A stretch of 64,000 nucleotides of DNA, taken from Streptomyces sp. NBC_01306 (GTDB taxonomy: Bacteria > Actinomycetota > Actinomycetes > Streptomycetales > Streptomycetaceae). The stretch lies in assembly GCF_026340465.1 (NCBI RefSeq), contig NZ_JAPEPC010000001.1:1925501-1989500 (forward strand). The letters run 5' to 3'. This document shows, one piece after another, positions 25,409 through 34,504 of this stretch. A program made the translations under genes and the position numbers. Each line of letters begins with the position of its first letter. The stretch's first letter is position 1. Under the pieces are notes generated by a model. It had not been told where the DNA came from. It searched no databases and worked only from the letters and a program-made list of their open reading frames with translations.

Positions 25409-26061
25409 GAGCCCGAACCTTTCGCTTCGTTCGACTCTCCGGCGCCCGCGGGGACCAGCCCGCGGTCGCGTGCGTAGTCCTCCAGCATGCCGCGCAGCTG
25501 ACGGCGGCCCCGGTGCAGCCGGGACATGACCGTCCCGATGGGTGTCCCCATGATGTCTGCGATCTCCTTGTACGCAAAGCCCTCGACATCGGCGAGATAC
25601 ACCGCGATGCGGAACTCCTCGGGGATCGCCTGGAGCGCGGACTTCACATCCGAGTCGGGCAGGTGGTCGAGCGCCTGCGACTCGGCGGAGCGCAGCCCCG
25701 TGGACATGTGCGACTCGGCCCGGGCGAGCTGCCAGTCCTCGATCTCCTCGGCGGCACTGCGCTGAGGCTCACGCTGCTTCTTGCGGTACGAGTTGATGAA
25801 CGTGTTCGTGAGGATGCGGTACATCCACGCCTTGAGGTTGGTCCCCTCCCGGAACTGGTGGAACGAGCCGTACGCCTTCGCGTAGGTCTCCTGCACCAGG
25901 TCCTCGGCATCGGCCGGGTTGCGCGTCATGCGCAGCGCGGCCGAGTACATCTGGTCGAGGAAGCCGAGGGCATCCCGCTCGAAGCGGGCATTGCGCTCCG
26001 CGGCCGTCTCTTCCGCATGGCCGTCTTCGGTCCCTGTGTCGGTCCCAGTGACCGGACCCAC
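25405..26061 (-). CDS. sigR: Thiol-oxidative-stress sigma factor SigR
   Basis: A 218-residue ECF sigma factor directing the disulfide-stress regulon (thioredoxin, mycothiol and others). Region 2 is seen in [20 protein letters not shown] and [18 protein letters not shown], region 4 in [20 protein letters not shown]. The entry uses the GTG at 26061 (VGPVTGTD), which corresponds to the stable constitutive form. The frame continues to an ATG at 26226, which adds exactly 55 residues ([10 protein letters not shown]...), the length of the extension that defines the unstable, stress-induced sigma-R' form in S. coelicolor. A perfect sigma-R promoter lies just upstream, so the autoregulatory loop appears conserved. 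Confidence 0.96.
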   Translation of the reverse strand: MGPVTGTDTGTEDGHAEETAAERNARFERDALGFLDQMYSAALRMTRNPADAEDLVQETYAKAYGSFHQFREGTNLKAWMYRILTNTFINSYRKKQREPQRSAAEEIEDWQLARAESHMSTGLRSAESQALDHLPDSDVKSALQAIPEEFRIAVYLADVEGFAYKEIADIMGTPIGTVMSRLHRGRRQLRGMLEDYARDRGLVPAGAGESNEAKGSGS

Positions 26062-26290
26062 CTCCTCCAACGCCTTGGCGGATCCGAAAGCGGACCCACT
26101 CGAATCGGAGGATAGACGACGATCCGGTCCGCCCGCCGCCCGGGAAGGAGCGCCCTGGGCTGCCGAAAGCACGGTCCACTCCAGGTCAGCGGCGTTCGGG
26201 CGGCGCGGGCAGATGGTCGAACCCATGCGACGGACTCCCTCTCCACGTACAAGCTTGTGTGCACCGGTGTCCAGCACCGATGTTCCCCAC

Positions 26291-26316
26291 AACAGCGCTC
26301 CCCGACTCAGCATTCC
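26291..26316 (-). promoter_or_regulatory. Sigma-R-dependent promoter (sigRp2)
   Basis: On the minus strand GGAAT (26316-26312), 18 bases, then GTT (26293-26291): an exact match to the sigma-R consensus GGAAT-N18-GTT. Expected start is near 26284, about 58 bases before the ATG of the long form. The -35 element lies in the last codons of the upstream hydrolase gene. Confidence 0.88.
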
Positions 26317-26972
26317 CGCAGCCGCACGGCCCATCTGCCCACCGCGTCCGTGATGGTCCTGAGCGCCTGCTCCTGGCCGGTGGCGGCCCGCTTCGGTACC
26401 GCGAAGCCGTGATCGGCGTCCGCCACCTCCACCAGCTCGAAGTCCCCGGCGGTGAACTCGGCTGCGCCCGGGAACTCGGCCGGCCGGCCGAACGGATCCC
26501 TGGCGCCCTGTACGACCAGAGTGCTGACCCCGGTCCCGGTCAGCTCCCGCCGCCGGGACTTCTCCGGCTTCCCCGGCGGATGCAGCGGAAAGCTCAGCGC
26601 CAGGACACCGCGGGCGCCCAGCTCCCCCGCGGTCCGGCAGGCCACCCGGGCCCCGGCGCTGCGCCCGCCCGCGACCACCGGAAGTCCGGGTCTGCGGAGC
26701 GCGGGCCAGACCGCGCGCCAGCCGGTGTCCAGGGTCTTCGGCGCGGGCGCGACCTTCCGGCCCGCGACCCGCCAGGGCTGCTCGACGAGCGCGACGCCGA
26801 CCCCGAGCGGCGGCAGCGCGGCGGCCAGCGCCTGGAGGTCGCGCGCCTCGATACCGCCGCCGGCGCCATGGCCTAGGGCGATCACGAGGTGCGGGCGGGC
26901 GGCGGGATGCCAGGTGATGCGGGCTTCCCCGGCGGGGGTGTCGACACTCTCCACGATCATGCTCTGAGTCAC
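26307..26972 (-). CDS. Alpha/beta hydrolase, KANL3/Tex30-like
   Basis: A 221-residue small alpha/beta-hydrolase. Seen: the oxyanion loop LGHGAGGG, the nucleophile elbow GGRSAGAR with the Ser, an acid in the [10 protein letters not shown] strand, and the catalytic His in DADHGFAVP. These fit the KANL3/Tex30 or dienelactone hydrolase-like group; the substrate is unknown. The GTG at 26972 lies one base after the SRAP stop, so the genes are coupled; an in-frame ATG at 26960 is an alternative start. Its 3' end contains the -35 box of sigRp2. Confidence 0.82.
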   Translation of the reverse strand: MTQSMIVESVDTPAGEARITWHPAARPHLVIALGHGAGGGIEARDLQALAAALPPLGVGVALVEQPWRVAGRKVAPAPKTLDTGWRAVWPALRRPGLPVVAGGRSAGARVACRTAGELGARGVLALSFPLHPPGKPEKSRRRELTGTGVSTLVVQGARDPFGRPAEFPGAAEFTAGDFELVEVADADHGFAVPKRAATGQEQALRTITDAVGRWAVRLREC

Positions 26973-26973
26973 A

Positions 26974-27822
26974 TCAGAAGAGTGTGCCCTCCTCGGGGGC
27001 CTCCAGTGCGGTCAGCAGCTCCGGGCCGTTGTTGCGAACATTGCTGACCGCCGTGGACACCGGGTACGCCCGTACGAGTCCGGCGGGCGGCGGATCGAGC
27101 AGCGGGGCCAGCCGGTGAGGGTCCGTGTGCCCGGGATCCAGCCAGTCGTCCCAGCGGTCCGGGGGCAGTACGAGCGGCATCCGGGGATGGATCGCGGCCA
27201 GCGTCCGCGGGGCTCCGGGCCCGTCCGCTTCCCCCTGTGCCTGCCCCTGTCCGGCGAGCGGGGTGGTCTCGGCCTCGGTCGTGAGGATCGTGCAGGTCGC
27301 CCACCATGCCTGCGGGTGGTCGCCGGGCAGCGCCGGGTCCCGCCAGAACTCGTACAGACCGGCGAAGGCCATCACCGAGCCGTCGGCGGGCGTCACGAAG
27401 TAGGGCTGCTTACGTGCCCGCTTCTTCTTGCCCTCGACCTCCAGCTGACGCTCGTCCGGTTCCGTCATCCACTCGTAGTAGCCGTCGGCGGGGACGATGC
27501 AGCGGCGCGCGGCGAAGGCCCGGCGGAACGACGGCTTCTCCTGGACCGTCTCGGCCCGTGCGTTGATCATCCGGGCGGCGCCCTCGGGCGATTTCGCCCA
27601 CGACGGCACCAGTCCCCACTTCAGATTCCGCAGCTGGCGAACCGGACGGCGCGATGCCGCGTCTTTCAACGGACGCTCCAGTACGACCTGGACCGTCTTG
27701 GTCGGTGCCACGTTCCAGTCGGGGACCACCGTCTCCGACCGGAACGGGGCATCCCCCTTCTCCACCCCGAAGACCCCTGCGAGATCCTCGGGTCCACGAC
27801 TCGCTGCAAACCGTCCGCACAT
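26974..27822 (-). CDS. SRAP/HMCES-type abasic-site DNA-protein crosslinking protein (YedK family)
   Basis: A 282-residue SOS-response-associated peptidase (SRAP) protein. Catalytic Cys2 follows the initiator Met directly (MCGRFA), which fixes the start at 27822; the longer frame is not used. Also seen: NARAET, DGYYEW with the conserved Glu, and the late His in IHPRMPLVL. Family members bind abasic sites in single-stranded DNA covalently through Cys2, shielding them from cleavage. Residues about 195-220 carry a Gln/Gly-rich insert. A 12-bp palindrome overlaps its start codon. Confidence 0.93.
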   Translation of the reverse strand: MCGRFAASRGPEDLAGVFGVEKGDAPFRSETVVPDWNVAPTKTVQVVLERPLKDAASRRPVRQLRNLKWGLVPSWAKSPEGAARMINARAETVQEKPSFRRAFAARRCIVPADGYYEWMTEPDERQLEVEGKKKRARKQPYFVTPADGSVMAFAGLYEFWRDPALPGDHPQAWWATCTILTTEAETTPLAGQGQAQGEADGPGAPRTLAAIHPRMPLVLPPDRWDDWLDPGHTDPHRLAPLLDPPPAGLVRAYPVSTAVSNVRNNGPELLTALEAPEEGTLF

Positions 27823-27828
27823 ATGTGC
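27817..27828. promoter_or_regulatory. 12-bp palindrome over the SRAP start codon
   Basis: GCACATATGTGC is a perfect palindrome spanning the SRAP ATG (27820-27822), in the 49-base gap to the divergent M50 gene. It could be an operator or translational element; no regulator is known to me for this motif here. Confidence 0.4.
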
Positions 27829-27871
27829 CAGACTGCCACGCCCCCCGTCTCCCGAGGAGCCCCTCCCCACC

Positions 27872-28558
27872 ATGGACCGCGTCTTCGCCGCTCAGTCCGA
27901 CCCCGACCAGTGGCTGGTGATCGTCACCGGCGTCGTCGCACTGCTCGCGGTCCTCCCGCACCGCATATGGCGGCTCACCCGCAACGCCGTCACCATCGCC
28001 CACGAGGGCGGCCACGGGCTGATCGCCCTGGTCACCGGGCGCCGCCTGGACGGCATCCGGCTGCACTCCGACACCAGCGGCCTCACCGTCAGCCGCGGCA
28101 AGCCGCACGGCCTGGGCATGATCCTCACCGCGGGCGCCGGATACACCGCGCCGCCGCTGCTGGGGCTCGGCGGTGCCTGGCTGCTCGCCGCCGACCACAT
28201 CACGCTCTTCCTCTGGGCCGCCTGCGTCCTCCTTCTCGCGATGCTCGTGATGATCCGCAACGCGTACGGGGCGCTCACCGTGATCGTCACGGGCGCCGCG
28301 TTCGTCCTGATCTCCTGGCTGACCAGCGCCGAGGTGCAGGCGGCGTTCGCGTACACGGCTGTCTGGTTCCTGCTCATCGGCGGTGTGCGCCCGGCCTTCG
28401 AGCTCCAGCGCAAGCGGGTGCGCGGCCATGCGGGCGATTCGGACGCCGACCAGCTCGGCCGGCTCACCCATCTCCCGCCGACGGTGTGGCTGCTGCTCTT
28501 CCACGTCGTCTCGCTCTGCTCGCTCATCGGCGGCGGGCGCTGGCTGCTGGGCCTGTGA
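27872..28558 (+). CDS. M50B-like membrane zinc metallopeptidase
   Basis: A 228-residue integral membrane protein with five or six hydrophobic segments. The zinc motif HEGGH lies in the second hydrophobic stretch (TIAHEGGHGLIALVTG), typical of the M50B site-2-protease-like peptidases described in actinobacteria. The rest matches the family pattern, including GYTAPPLLGLGG. Substrate unknown. It is divergent from the SRAP gene with a 49-base gap. The ATG at 27872 has only a weak purine-rich sequence upstream. Confidence 0.88.
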   Translation: MDRVFAAQSDPDQWLVIVTGVVALLAVLPHRIWRLTRNAVTIAHEGGHGLIALVTGRRLDGIRLHSDTSGLTVSRGKPHGLGMILTAGAGYTAPPLLGLGGAWLLAADHITLFLWAACVLLLAMLVMIRNAYGALTVIVTGAAFVLISWLTSAEVQAAFAYTAVWFLLIGGVRPAFELQRKRVRGHAGDSDADQLGRLTHLPPTVWLLLFHVVSLCSLIGGGRWLLGL

Positions 28559-28602
28559 GACGGGCGGCGCCCCGGTGGTCCGGCCATCAGTAAAGTGAGG
28601 CC

Positions 28603-29943
28603 ATGACCGAAAGTTCCGTGCACACCGCTCACTGGCCCGCCCCGTACGCGTCCGGAGGCGTCGACGCGACGGTGACCGTGCCCGGATCGAAGTCGGTCAC
28701 CAACCGTGGACTCGTCCTGGCCGCCCTGGCCGCCGAACCGGGCTGGCTACGCCGCCCGCTGCGCTCCCGCGACACGCTTCTGATGGCCGACGCCCTGCGG
28801 GCACTGGGCGTCCGTATCGAGGAGACCGTGTCGTCCAGCTCCGCCGCGGTGGGCGCGACGGGCGGTACGGGCGAGGCCTGGCGGGTGATCCCGGCGGGGC
28901 TGCACGGCCCGGCCACCATCGACGTCGGCAACGCCGGTACGGTCATGCGCTTCCTGCCGCCGGTCGCCGCACTCGCCGACGGTCCCGTCCGCTTCGACGG
29001 CGACCCCCGCTCGTACGAACGCCCGCTGCACGGCGTCGTCGACGCGCTGCGCGCGCTCGGTACCCGGATCGACGACGACGGGCGCGGGGCGCTCCCGCTG
29101 ACGGTGCACGGCGGCGGGGCGCTCGACGGCGGCCGCGTCGAGATCGACGCGTCGTCCTCGTCCCAGTTCATCTCGGCGCTGCTGCTCTCCGCGCCGCGCT
29201 TCAACCAGGGCGTCGAGGTACGGCACACCGGAGCCACGCTGCCCTCGCTGCCGCACATCCGGATGACCGTGGACATGCTGCGCGCGGTCGGCGCCCAGGT
29301 GGACGAGCCGGAGACGGGCGGCGAGCCGAATGTCTGGCGGGTCTCCCCCAGCGCCCTGCTCGGCCGGGACCTGACCGTCGAACCCGACCTCTCCAACGCC
29401 CAGCCGTTCCTGGCGGCCGCCCTGGTCACCGGCGGCCGGGTCACCATCCCCGACTGGCCCGCGCGCACCACTCAGCCGGGGGACGCGCTGCGGGAGATCT
29501 TCACCACGATGGGTGGCGGCTGCGAACTGACCGAGAGCGGCCTGGTGTTCACCGGCTCCGGCCGGATCCACGGCATCGACGTGGATCTGAGCGAGGTCGG
29601 CGAGCTGACCCCGGGCATCGCGGCCGTCGCGGCCCTCGCGGACTCGCCGTCCACGCTGCGCGGCGTGGCCCATCTCCGGCTGCACGAGACCGACCGGCTG
29701 GCCGCGCTGACCGCGGAGATCAACGGGCTCGGCGGCGATGTCAGCGAGACCGCCGACGGTCTGCGGATCCGCCCGCGCCCGCTGCACGGCGGCGTCTTCC
29801 ACACCTACGACGACCACCGCATGGCCACGGCCGGCGCGGTCATCGGGCTCGCCGTCGACGGCGTAAAGATTGAGAATGTGGCGACAACCGCCAAAACACT
29901 CCCCGACTTCACTGAGATGTGGACCGAAATGCTCAAGGCCTGA
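28603..29943 (+). CDS. aroA: 5-enolpyruvylshikimate-3-phosphate synthase
   Basis: A 446-residue shikimate-pathway enzyme joining shikimate-3-phosphate and phosphoenolpyruvate on the way to aromatic amino acids. Seen: PGSKSVTNR near residue 27, [13 protein letters not shown] with the NAGT(A/V)xR signature at about 107, [12 protein letters not shown], the pattern [11 protein letters not shown], and [11 protein letters not shown] close to the end. Length is normal. The ATG at 28603 follows GTGAGG. It is followed after 4 bases by rsgA, so the two are probably one unit. Confidence 0.96.
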   Translation: MTESSVHTAHWPAPYASGGVDATVTVPGSKSVTNRGLVLAALAAEPGWLRRPLRSRDTLLMADALRALGVRIEETVSSSSAAVGATGGTGEAWRVIPAGLHGPATIDVGNAGTVMRFLPPVAALADGPVRFDGDPRSYERPLHGVVDALRALGTRIDDDGRGALPLTVHGGGALDGGRVEIDASSSSQFISALLLSAPRFNQGVEVRHTGATLPSLPHIRMTVDMLRAVGAQVDEPETGGEPNVWRVSPSALLGRDLTVEPDLSNAQPFLAAALVTGGRVTIPDWPARTTQPGDALREIFTTMGGGCELTESGLVFTGSGRIHGIDVDLSEVGELTPGIAAVAALADSPSTLRGVAHLRLHETDRLAALTAEINGLGGDVSETADGLRIRPRPLHGGVFHTYDDHRMATAGAVIGLAVDGVKIENVATTAKTLPDFTEMWTEMLKA

Positions 29944-29947
29944 CGCG

Positions 29948-30958
29948 ATGCGCCGATACGGCAAGAACCCCGACGAGGACGACATCCGCGTCCGCCCCAA
30001 CCCCAAGGGCAACCGCCCCCGTACGAACATCCGCCCCAAGCACGAGGAAGCCGCCGAGGGCATGGTCCTCACGGTCGACCGGGGCCGGCTCACCTGTCTG
30101 GTCGACGGGCGCGCGGTGACCGCCATGAAGGCCCGTGAGCTGGGCCGCAAGGCCGCCGTGGTGGGCGATCAGGTCATGATCGTCGGGGATCTCTCCGGCG
30201 CCAAGGACACCCTGGCGCGCATCGTGCGCATCCAGCCACGGACATCGGTGCTGCGCCGCACGGCCGACGACGACGACCCGTTCGAGCGGGTCGTGGTCGC
30301 CAACGCCGACCAGCTGGCGATCGTCACCGCCCTGGCCGACCCCGAACCGCGCCCCCGCATGATCGACCGCTGCCTGGTGGCCGCGTACGACGGCGGGCTG
30401 TCGCCGCTGCTCGTCCTCACCAAGTCCGATCTGGCCTCGCCGGACGAGCTGCTGGCCTCCTACGGGGCGCTCGACATCCCGTACGTGGTGACCAGTCGCG
30501 AGGAACTGGCGAAGGGTGAGGCGGCCGACCGGGTCAGGGACTTCCTCAACGACAAGGTCACCGCGTTCGTCGGGCACTCGGGCGTCGGCAAGACGACCCT
30601 GGTCAACGCGCTGGTGCCGGAGGACCGGCGGCGCAGCACCGGCCATGTCAACGCGGTCACCGGCCGCGGCCGGCACACCACGACCTCGGCCCTGGCGCTC
30701 CCGCTGCCGGACGATCGCGGCTGGGTCGTCGACACCCCGGGGGTGCGCTCCTTCGGACTGCACCATGTGGACCCCTCGCGGGTCATCCTCGCGTTCCCCG
30801 ATCTGGTGCCGGGTACGGAGGAGTGCCCGCGCGGCTGCAGCCACGACGAGCCGGAGTGCGCCCTGGACGCCTGGGTCGCCGGGGGCCACGCCGACCCGGC
30901 ACGGCTGGACTCGCTGCGCAGGCTGCTGGCCACCCGGGAGCGGCGCGAGGGCGACTGA
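29948..30958 (+). CDS. rsgA: Ribosome small-subunit GTPase RsgA
   Basis: A 336-residue circularly permuted GTPase that checks 30S maturation. An OB-fold leads (VLTVDRGRLTCLVDGR), then the permuted motifs G4 (TKSD), G1 (GHSGVGKTT) and G3 (DTPGV), and a C-terminal zinc knuckle with CPRGCSHDEPEC. The order G4-G1-G3 is diagnostic. Its N-terminal 35 residues are basic, as in ribosome-binding members. The ATG at 29948 lies 4 bases after the aroA stop. Confidence 0.95.
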   Translation: MRRYGKNPDEDDIRVRPNPKGNRPRTNIRPKHEEAAEGMVLTVDRGRLTCLVDGRAVTAMKARELGRKAAVVGDQVMIVGDLSGAKDTLARIVRIQPRTSVLRRTADDDDPFERVVVANADQLAIVTALADPEPRPRMIDRCLVAAYDGGLSPLLVLTKSDLASPDELLASYGALDIPYVVTSREELAKGEAADRVRDFLNDKVTAFVGHSGVGKTTLVNALVPEDRRRSTGHVNAVTGRGRHTTTSALALPLPDDRGWVVDTPGVRSFGLHHVDPSRVILAFPDLVPGTEECPRGCSHDEPECALDAWVAGGHADPARLDSLRRLLATRERREGD

Positions 30959-31061
30959 TCCACCGGGTTTGCCGCCCGGCCGATCCGGCTGAATGCATAA
31001 TCGCTGCAACTGAGACCGGACCCGGCATGATCGAACGACAGGCCCTATGGGGAGGCACTGA

Positions 31062-31385
31062 ATGGCGTGGCTGCTGGTCGTGGTCGCGGGACTGCTGGAG
31101 ACCGGCTTCGCCGTGTGTCTCAAGCTCTCGCACGGATTCACCCGGCTCTGGCCGACGGTCGCCTTCGCCGCGTTCGCGCTGGGCAGCTTCGGGCTGCTGA
31201 CACTCTCGCTGCGGAAGCTGGACGTCGGGCCCGCCTACGCCGTGTGGACCGGCATCGGCGCGGCGGGCACCGCCATCTACGGGATGGTCTTCCTCGGCGA
31301 CATCGTCTCGACCCTCAAGCTCGTCTCGATCGCGTTCGTGATCGTGGGCGTGATCGGGCTGCAGATCTCCGGGTCGGCGCACTGA
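31062..31385 (+). CDS. SMR-family exporter, guanidinium (Gdx/SugE) type
   Basis: A 107-residue four-helix small multidrug resistance protein working as an antiparallel dimer. Helix 1 carries the essential Glu13 in AGLLETGFAVCLK, and the sequence follows Gdx/SugE proteins (AYAVWTGIGAAGTAIYG) more than the QacE type, so guanidinium export is likely. The ATG at 31062 has GGGGAGG upstream. A CATAAT -10-like sequence lies at 30996. No guanidine riboswitch was found. It converges on the ABC ATPase gene with only 10 bases between stops. Confidence 0.88.
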   Translation: MAWLLVVVAGLLETGFAVCLKLSHGFTRLWPTVAFAAFALGSFGLLTLSLRKLDVGPAYAVWTGIGAAGTAIYGMVFLGDIVSTLKLVSIAFVIVGVIGLQISGSAH

Positions 31386-31395
31386 GCACGGCGGC

Positions 31396-33558
31396 TCACA
31401 CCACCGCGCGCACCGCGGGGAAGTGACAGGCCGCCACATGGTCGGCCGCGTGCTCCTGGTCCACCGGCACCTCGTTCTCGCAGCGCGCCCGCTCGTCCGC
31501 GCCGAGCTCCGCGAAGACGGGGCAGCGGGCCCGGAAGCGGCAGCCCTCGTAGCGGTGGGTGGGGCTGGGCGGGTCGCCGGGCAGCAGGATCCTGGTGCGC
31601 TGCCGCTCGCGTTCGCGCACCGGGTCGGGCAGCGGCACGGCGGAGAGCAGGGCCTGGGTGTACGGGTGTCTGGGCCGCTCGAAGACCTCGTCGACCGTCC
31701 CGGACTCGACGGTGCGCCCCAGGTAGACGACGCTCACCCGGTCCGCGATGTGCCGCACCACGGACAGGTCGTGCGAGACGAAGAGATAAGCGAGACCCAG
31801 CTCGGACTTGAGCCGCCGCAGCAGGTTGAGGACGCCCGCCTGCACGGACACGTCGAGCGCGGAGACCGGTTCGTCCAGGACCAGCAGCTTCGGCCCGACG
31901 GACAGGGCGCGCGCGATACCGATGCGCTGCCGCTGGCCGCCGGAGAACTCGTGCGGGAAGCGGGTGGCGTGCGCCGGGTCGAGGCCGACCTGTCCGAGCA
32001 GTCCGGGGACGCGTCCGGCCGCGGTCCTGCGGTCCGTGCCCTGGGCGCGCAGCGGCTCGGCGACGATGTCGCCGACCGTCATCCGGGGGTCGAGGCTGGC
32101 CATCGGGTCCTGGAAGACGATCTGCACCTGCCCGCGCAGCGCCCGGCGGGCGGACGCGCCGAGCCCGCCGAGCGACTGCCCGAAGAGCTCGATCTCGCCG
32201 CCCTCGGGGCGGACCATGTTGAGCAGTTCGAAGAGCGTGGTGGACTTGCCGGAACCGGACTCCCCGACGAGCGCCAGGGTCTCGCCGCGGCTGATCCGCA
32301 GATCCACCCCGTCGACGGCGTGCACGGTGCCGACCCGCCGTTTGAAGGCGCTGCCCTTCAGCACGGGGAAGGTCTTGACGAGCCCGCGCACACTCAGCAC
32401 GGTGGCGGCGCCGGTGTCTGCCTCGGCGCCGGCATCGGCCTCGGTCCCGGGGGCAGTGCCGGAGCCGAGGCAGACACCGGCGCTCCGGTCCTCCTCGCCT
32501 GCGGCGCGGGCCTGCGGGATGTCCGGGACCGGGAAGACATCGAGCGGGCCCAGCCGCTTCGCCGCGATCTCGTCCGCCCGTACACACGCGACCGCGTGCC
32601 CGTCCACGGTCCGCAGAGCGGGCTCCTCCGTCAGACAGGGCTCCCCGGCCAGCGGGCAGCGCGGCGCGAACGGGCAGCCGGGGCCCGTGCTCCCGGCCGT
32701 GGGAGGTGAACCGGGGATCGGCACCAGCACCTCACCGGCGGTGTCCAGCCGGGGCACCGCGCCGATCAGGCCCAGCGTGTACGGCATCCGGGGCCGTTCG
32801 AAGAGGTCTTCGGCGGACGCGCTCTCCACGATCCGCCCGGCGTACATCACCGCCACCCGGTCCGCCGCGCCCGCGATCACCCCGAGGTCATGGCTGACCA
32901 GCACCAGCGCGGCGCCGGTCTCGCGCTGCGCGGTGCGCAGCACATCGAGCACCTGCGCCTGGATGGTGACGTCGAGTGCCGTGGTCGGCTCGTCGGCGAG
33001 GATCACGTCGGGGTCGTTCGCCATCGCCATCGCGATCATGGCGCGCTGGCGCATCCCGCCGGAGAACTCGTGCGGATACGACCGCGCCCTGAGCGCGGGC
33101 TCCGGGATGCCCACGAGGTCGAGCAGTTCGACGGCGCGCGCCCTGGCCGCGTCGCGCGAAACGTCCTGGTGGGCCCGGACCGCCTCGGCGATCTGGTCAC
33201 CGATCCGGTAGACGGGGGTGAAGGCGGAGAGCGGGTCCTGGAAGACCATGCCGATCCGGCTGCCGCGCACCGCGGACAGCGTGCGGTCGGTGGCGCCGAC
33301 CAGCTCCGTGCCGTCGAGCCTGACCGATCCGCGTACGGCCGCGTTCCCGGGCAGCAGTCCGAGGACGGCGAGCGCGGTCGCGGACTTCCCCGACCCCGAC
33401 TCCCCCACCAGACCGAGCACTTCACCGCGCCGGAGTGAGAAGCTCACACCGCGGACGGCCGGGACACCGTCGAAGTCGACCTCAAGGCCGCTCACTTCGA
33501 GCACCGGCGTACCGGGTTCCGCCGTGTCGCGTACCGAGGTGTCGGATACCGAGGTCAT
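31396..33558 (-). CDS. Fused dual ATPase of a peptide ABC importer (DppD-DppF type)
   Basis: A 720-residue protein with two complete nucleotide-binding domains. Domain 1: Walker A GESGSGKS at 52-59, signature FSGGMRQR. Domain 2: Walker A GESGSGKS at 432-439, signature FSGGQRQR. Each is followed by an oligopeptide-transporter C-terminal cap (CPFAPRCPLAGEPC; FRARCPVF). In most bacteria these are separate DppD and DppF; here one chain supplies both. The linker (about residues 345-395) is low in complexity and contains a 20-bp inverted repeat. Its ATG overlaps the permease stop (ATGA). Confidence 0.93.
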   Translation of the reverse strand: MTSVSDTSVRDTAEPGTPVLEVSGLEVDFDGVPAVRGVSFSLRRGEVLGLVGESGSGKSATALAVLGLLPGNAAVRGSVRLDGTELVGATDRTLSAVRGSRIGMVFQDPLSAFTPVYRIGDQIAEAVRAHQDVSRDAARARAVELLDLVGIPEPALRARSYPHEFSGGMRQRAMIAMAMANDPDVILADEPTTALDVTIQAQVLDVLRTAQRETGAALVLVSHDLGVIAGAADRVAVMYAGRIVESASAEDLFERPRMPYTLGLIGAVPRLDTAGEVLVPIPGSPPTAGSTGPGCPFAPRCPLAGEPCLTEEPALRTVDGHAVACVRADEIAAKRLGPLDVFPVPDIPQARAAGEEDRSAGVCLGSGTAPGTEADAGAEADTGAATVLSVRGLVKTFPVLKGSAFKRRVGTVHAVDGVDLRISRGETLALVGESGSGKSTTLFELLNMVRPEGGEIELFGQSLGGLGASARRALRGQVQIVFQDPMASLDPRMTVGDIVAEPLRAQGTDRRTAAGRVPGLLGQVGLDPAHATRFPHEFSGGQRQRIGIARALSVGPKLLVLDEPVSALDVSVQAGVLNLLRRLKSELGLAYLFVSHDLSVVRHIADRVSVVYLGRTVESGTVDEVFERPRHPYTQALLSAVPLPDPVRERERQRTRILLPGDPPSPTHRYEGCRFRARCPVFAELGADERARCENEVPVDQEHAADHVAACHFPAVRAVV
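32408..32483. repeat. 20-bp perfect inverted repeat inside the ATPase linker
   Basis: GCGCCGGTGTCTGCCTCGGC (32408-32427) is repeated in inverse at 32464-32483 with 36 GC-rich bases between. It falls in codons for the Ala/Gly/Glu-rich linker joining the two ATPase domains. Confidence 0.85.
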
Positions 33559-34490
33559 CGCTTTGCCCCCTTGCGGCTGCGGCGCCGGCGCGAGGTCGGG
33601 TCCAGCGCGTCGCGCAGCCCGTCGCCCACCAGGTTCACCGCGAGAACGAAAATGATCAGAAGCCCCGCTGCGAAGAAGAACATCCAGGGGTAGGTGACGG
33701 CCGCCCCCGTCGTGGAGGCGATGAGCGTGCCCAGCGAGACGTCGGGCGACTGGACGCCGAACCCGAAGTACGACAGCGCGGTCTCACTCATCACCGCGCC
33801 GCCCACCGCGACGGTCGCGTCGATGATGAGGAAGGAGGCGATGTTGGGCACCACATGGCGCCAGATGATCCGGAACGGCCCGACGCCCATGTACTGCGCG
33901 GCGCGCACGAATTCACGCTCCTTCAGCGACAGCGTCATCGACCTGACCACCCGTGCGGTGATCATCCAGCCGAAGACGGCGAGCAGCCCGACGAAGGCGA
34001 ACCAGCCGCCGTCCTGCAACCGCGGCGAGATGATCGCGATGATGAGGAAGGAAGGGAAGATCAGCAGCAGATCGACGAAGAACATCAGGATCCGGTCGGT
34101 CCAGCCGCCGAAGTACCCGGCGCAGGCGCCGGTCAGCGAGGCGAGGACGGTGGAGAACAGGGCCACCAGCAGGCCGATCAGCAGGGACTTCTGGAGCCCC
34201 CTGATGGTCTGCGCGAAGACGTCCTGCCCGATGCGGTTGGTGCCCCACCAGTGCCGGGCGCTCGGTCCCTGCCGCAGTGCGGTGTAGTCGATGTGGCTGT
34301 AGTCCCAGCGGCTGATCAGCGGGCCCGCGAAGGCCAGCACGAAGAGCAGCAGCAGGACGACGGCTCCCGCGAGCGCCCCCCGGTTGTGTACGAAACGGCG
34401 CAGCACCACACCGGCGCGCCCGGCGGGACGTATCGGCTCCGCACCCTGGCCGGCCGCGTCGGCGGCGGCGGTCTCTATGACAGCGGTCAT
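33555..34490 (-). CDS. Peptide ABC importer permease, DppC type
   Basis: A 311-residue permease with six membrane segments. After a 30-residue soluble N-terminus comes RRFVHNRGALAGAVVLLLL, the DppC/OppC N-terminal motif. The EAA loop is seen as EFVRAAQYMGVGPFRIIWRH. The start at 34490 (MTAVIE) is the most likely. The stop overlaps the ATPase start. It pairs with the DppB-type permease 14 bases upstream. Confidence 0.93.
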   Translation of the reverse strand: MTAVIETAAADAAGQGAEPIRPAGRAGVVLRRFVHNRGALAGAVVLLLLFVLAFAGPLISRWDYSHIDYTALRQGPSARHWWGTNRIGQDVFAQTIRGLQKSLLIGLLVALFSTVLASLTGACAGYFGGWTDRILMFFVDLLLIFPSFLIIAIISPRLQDGGWFAFVGLLAVFGWMITARVVRSMTLSLKEREFVRAAQYMGVGPFRIIWRHVVPNIASFLIIDATVAVGGAVMSETALSYFGFGVQSPDVSLGTLIASTTGAAVTYPWMFFFAAGLLIIFVLAVNLVGDGLRDALDPTSRRRRSRKGAKR

Positions 34491-34504
34491 GGTGTCCGTA
34501 CTCC

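Noticed and set aside
30959..31061. Guanidine riboswitch upstream of the Gdx-type SMR gene
   Set aside because: No paired ACGR-loop hairpins or ykkC core; only a single isolated ACGA.
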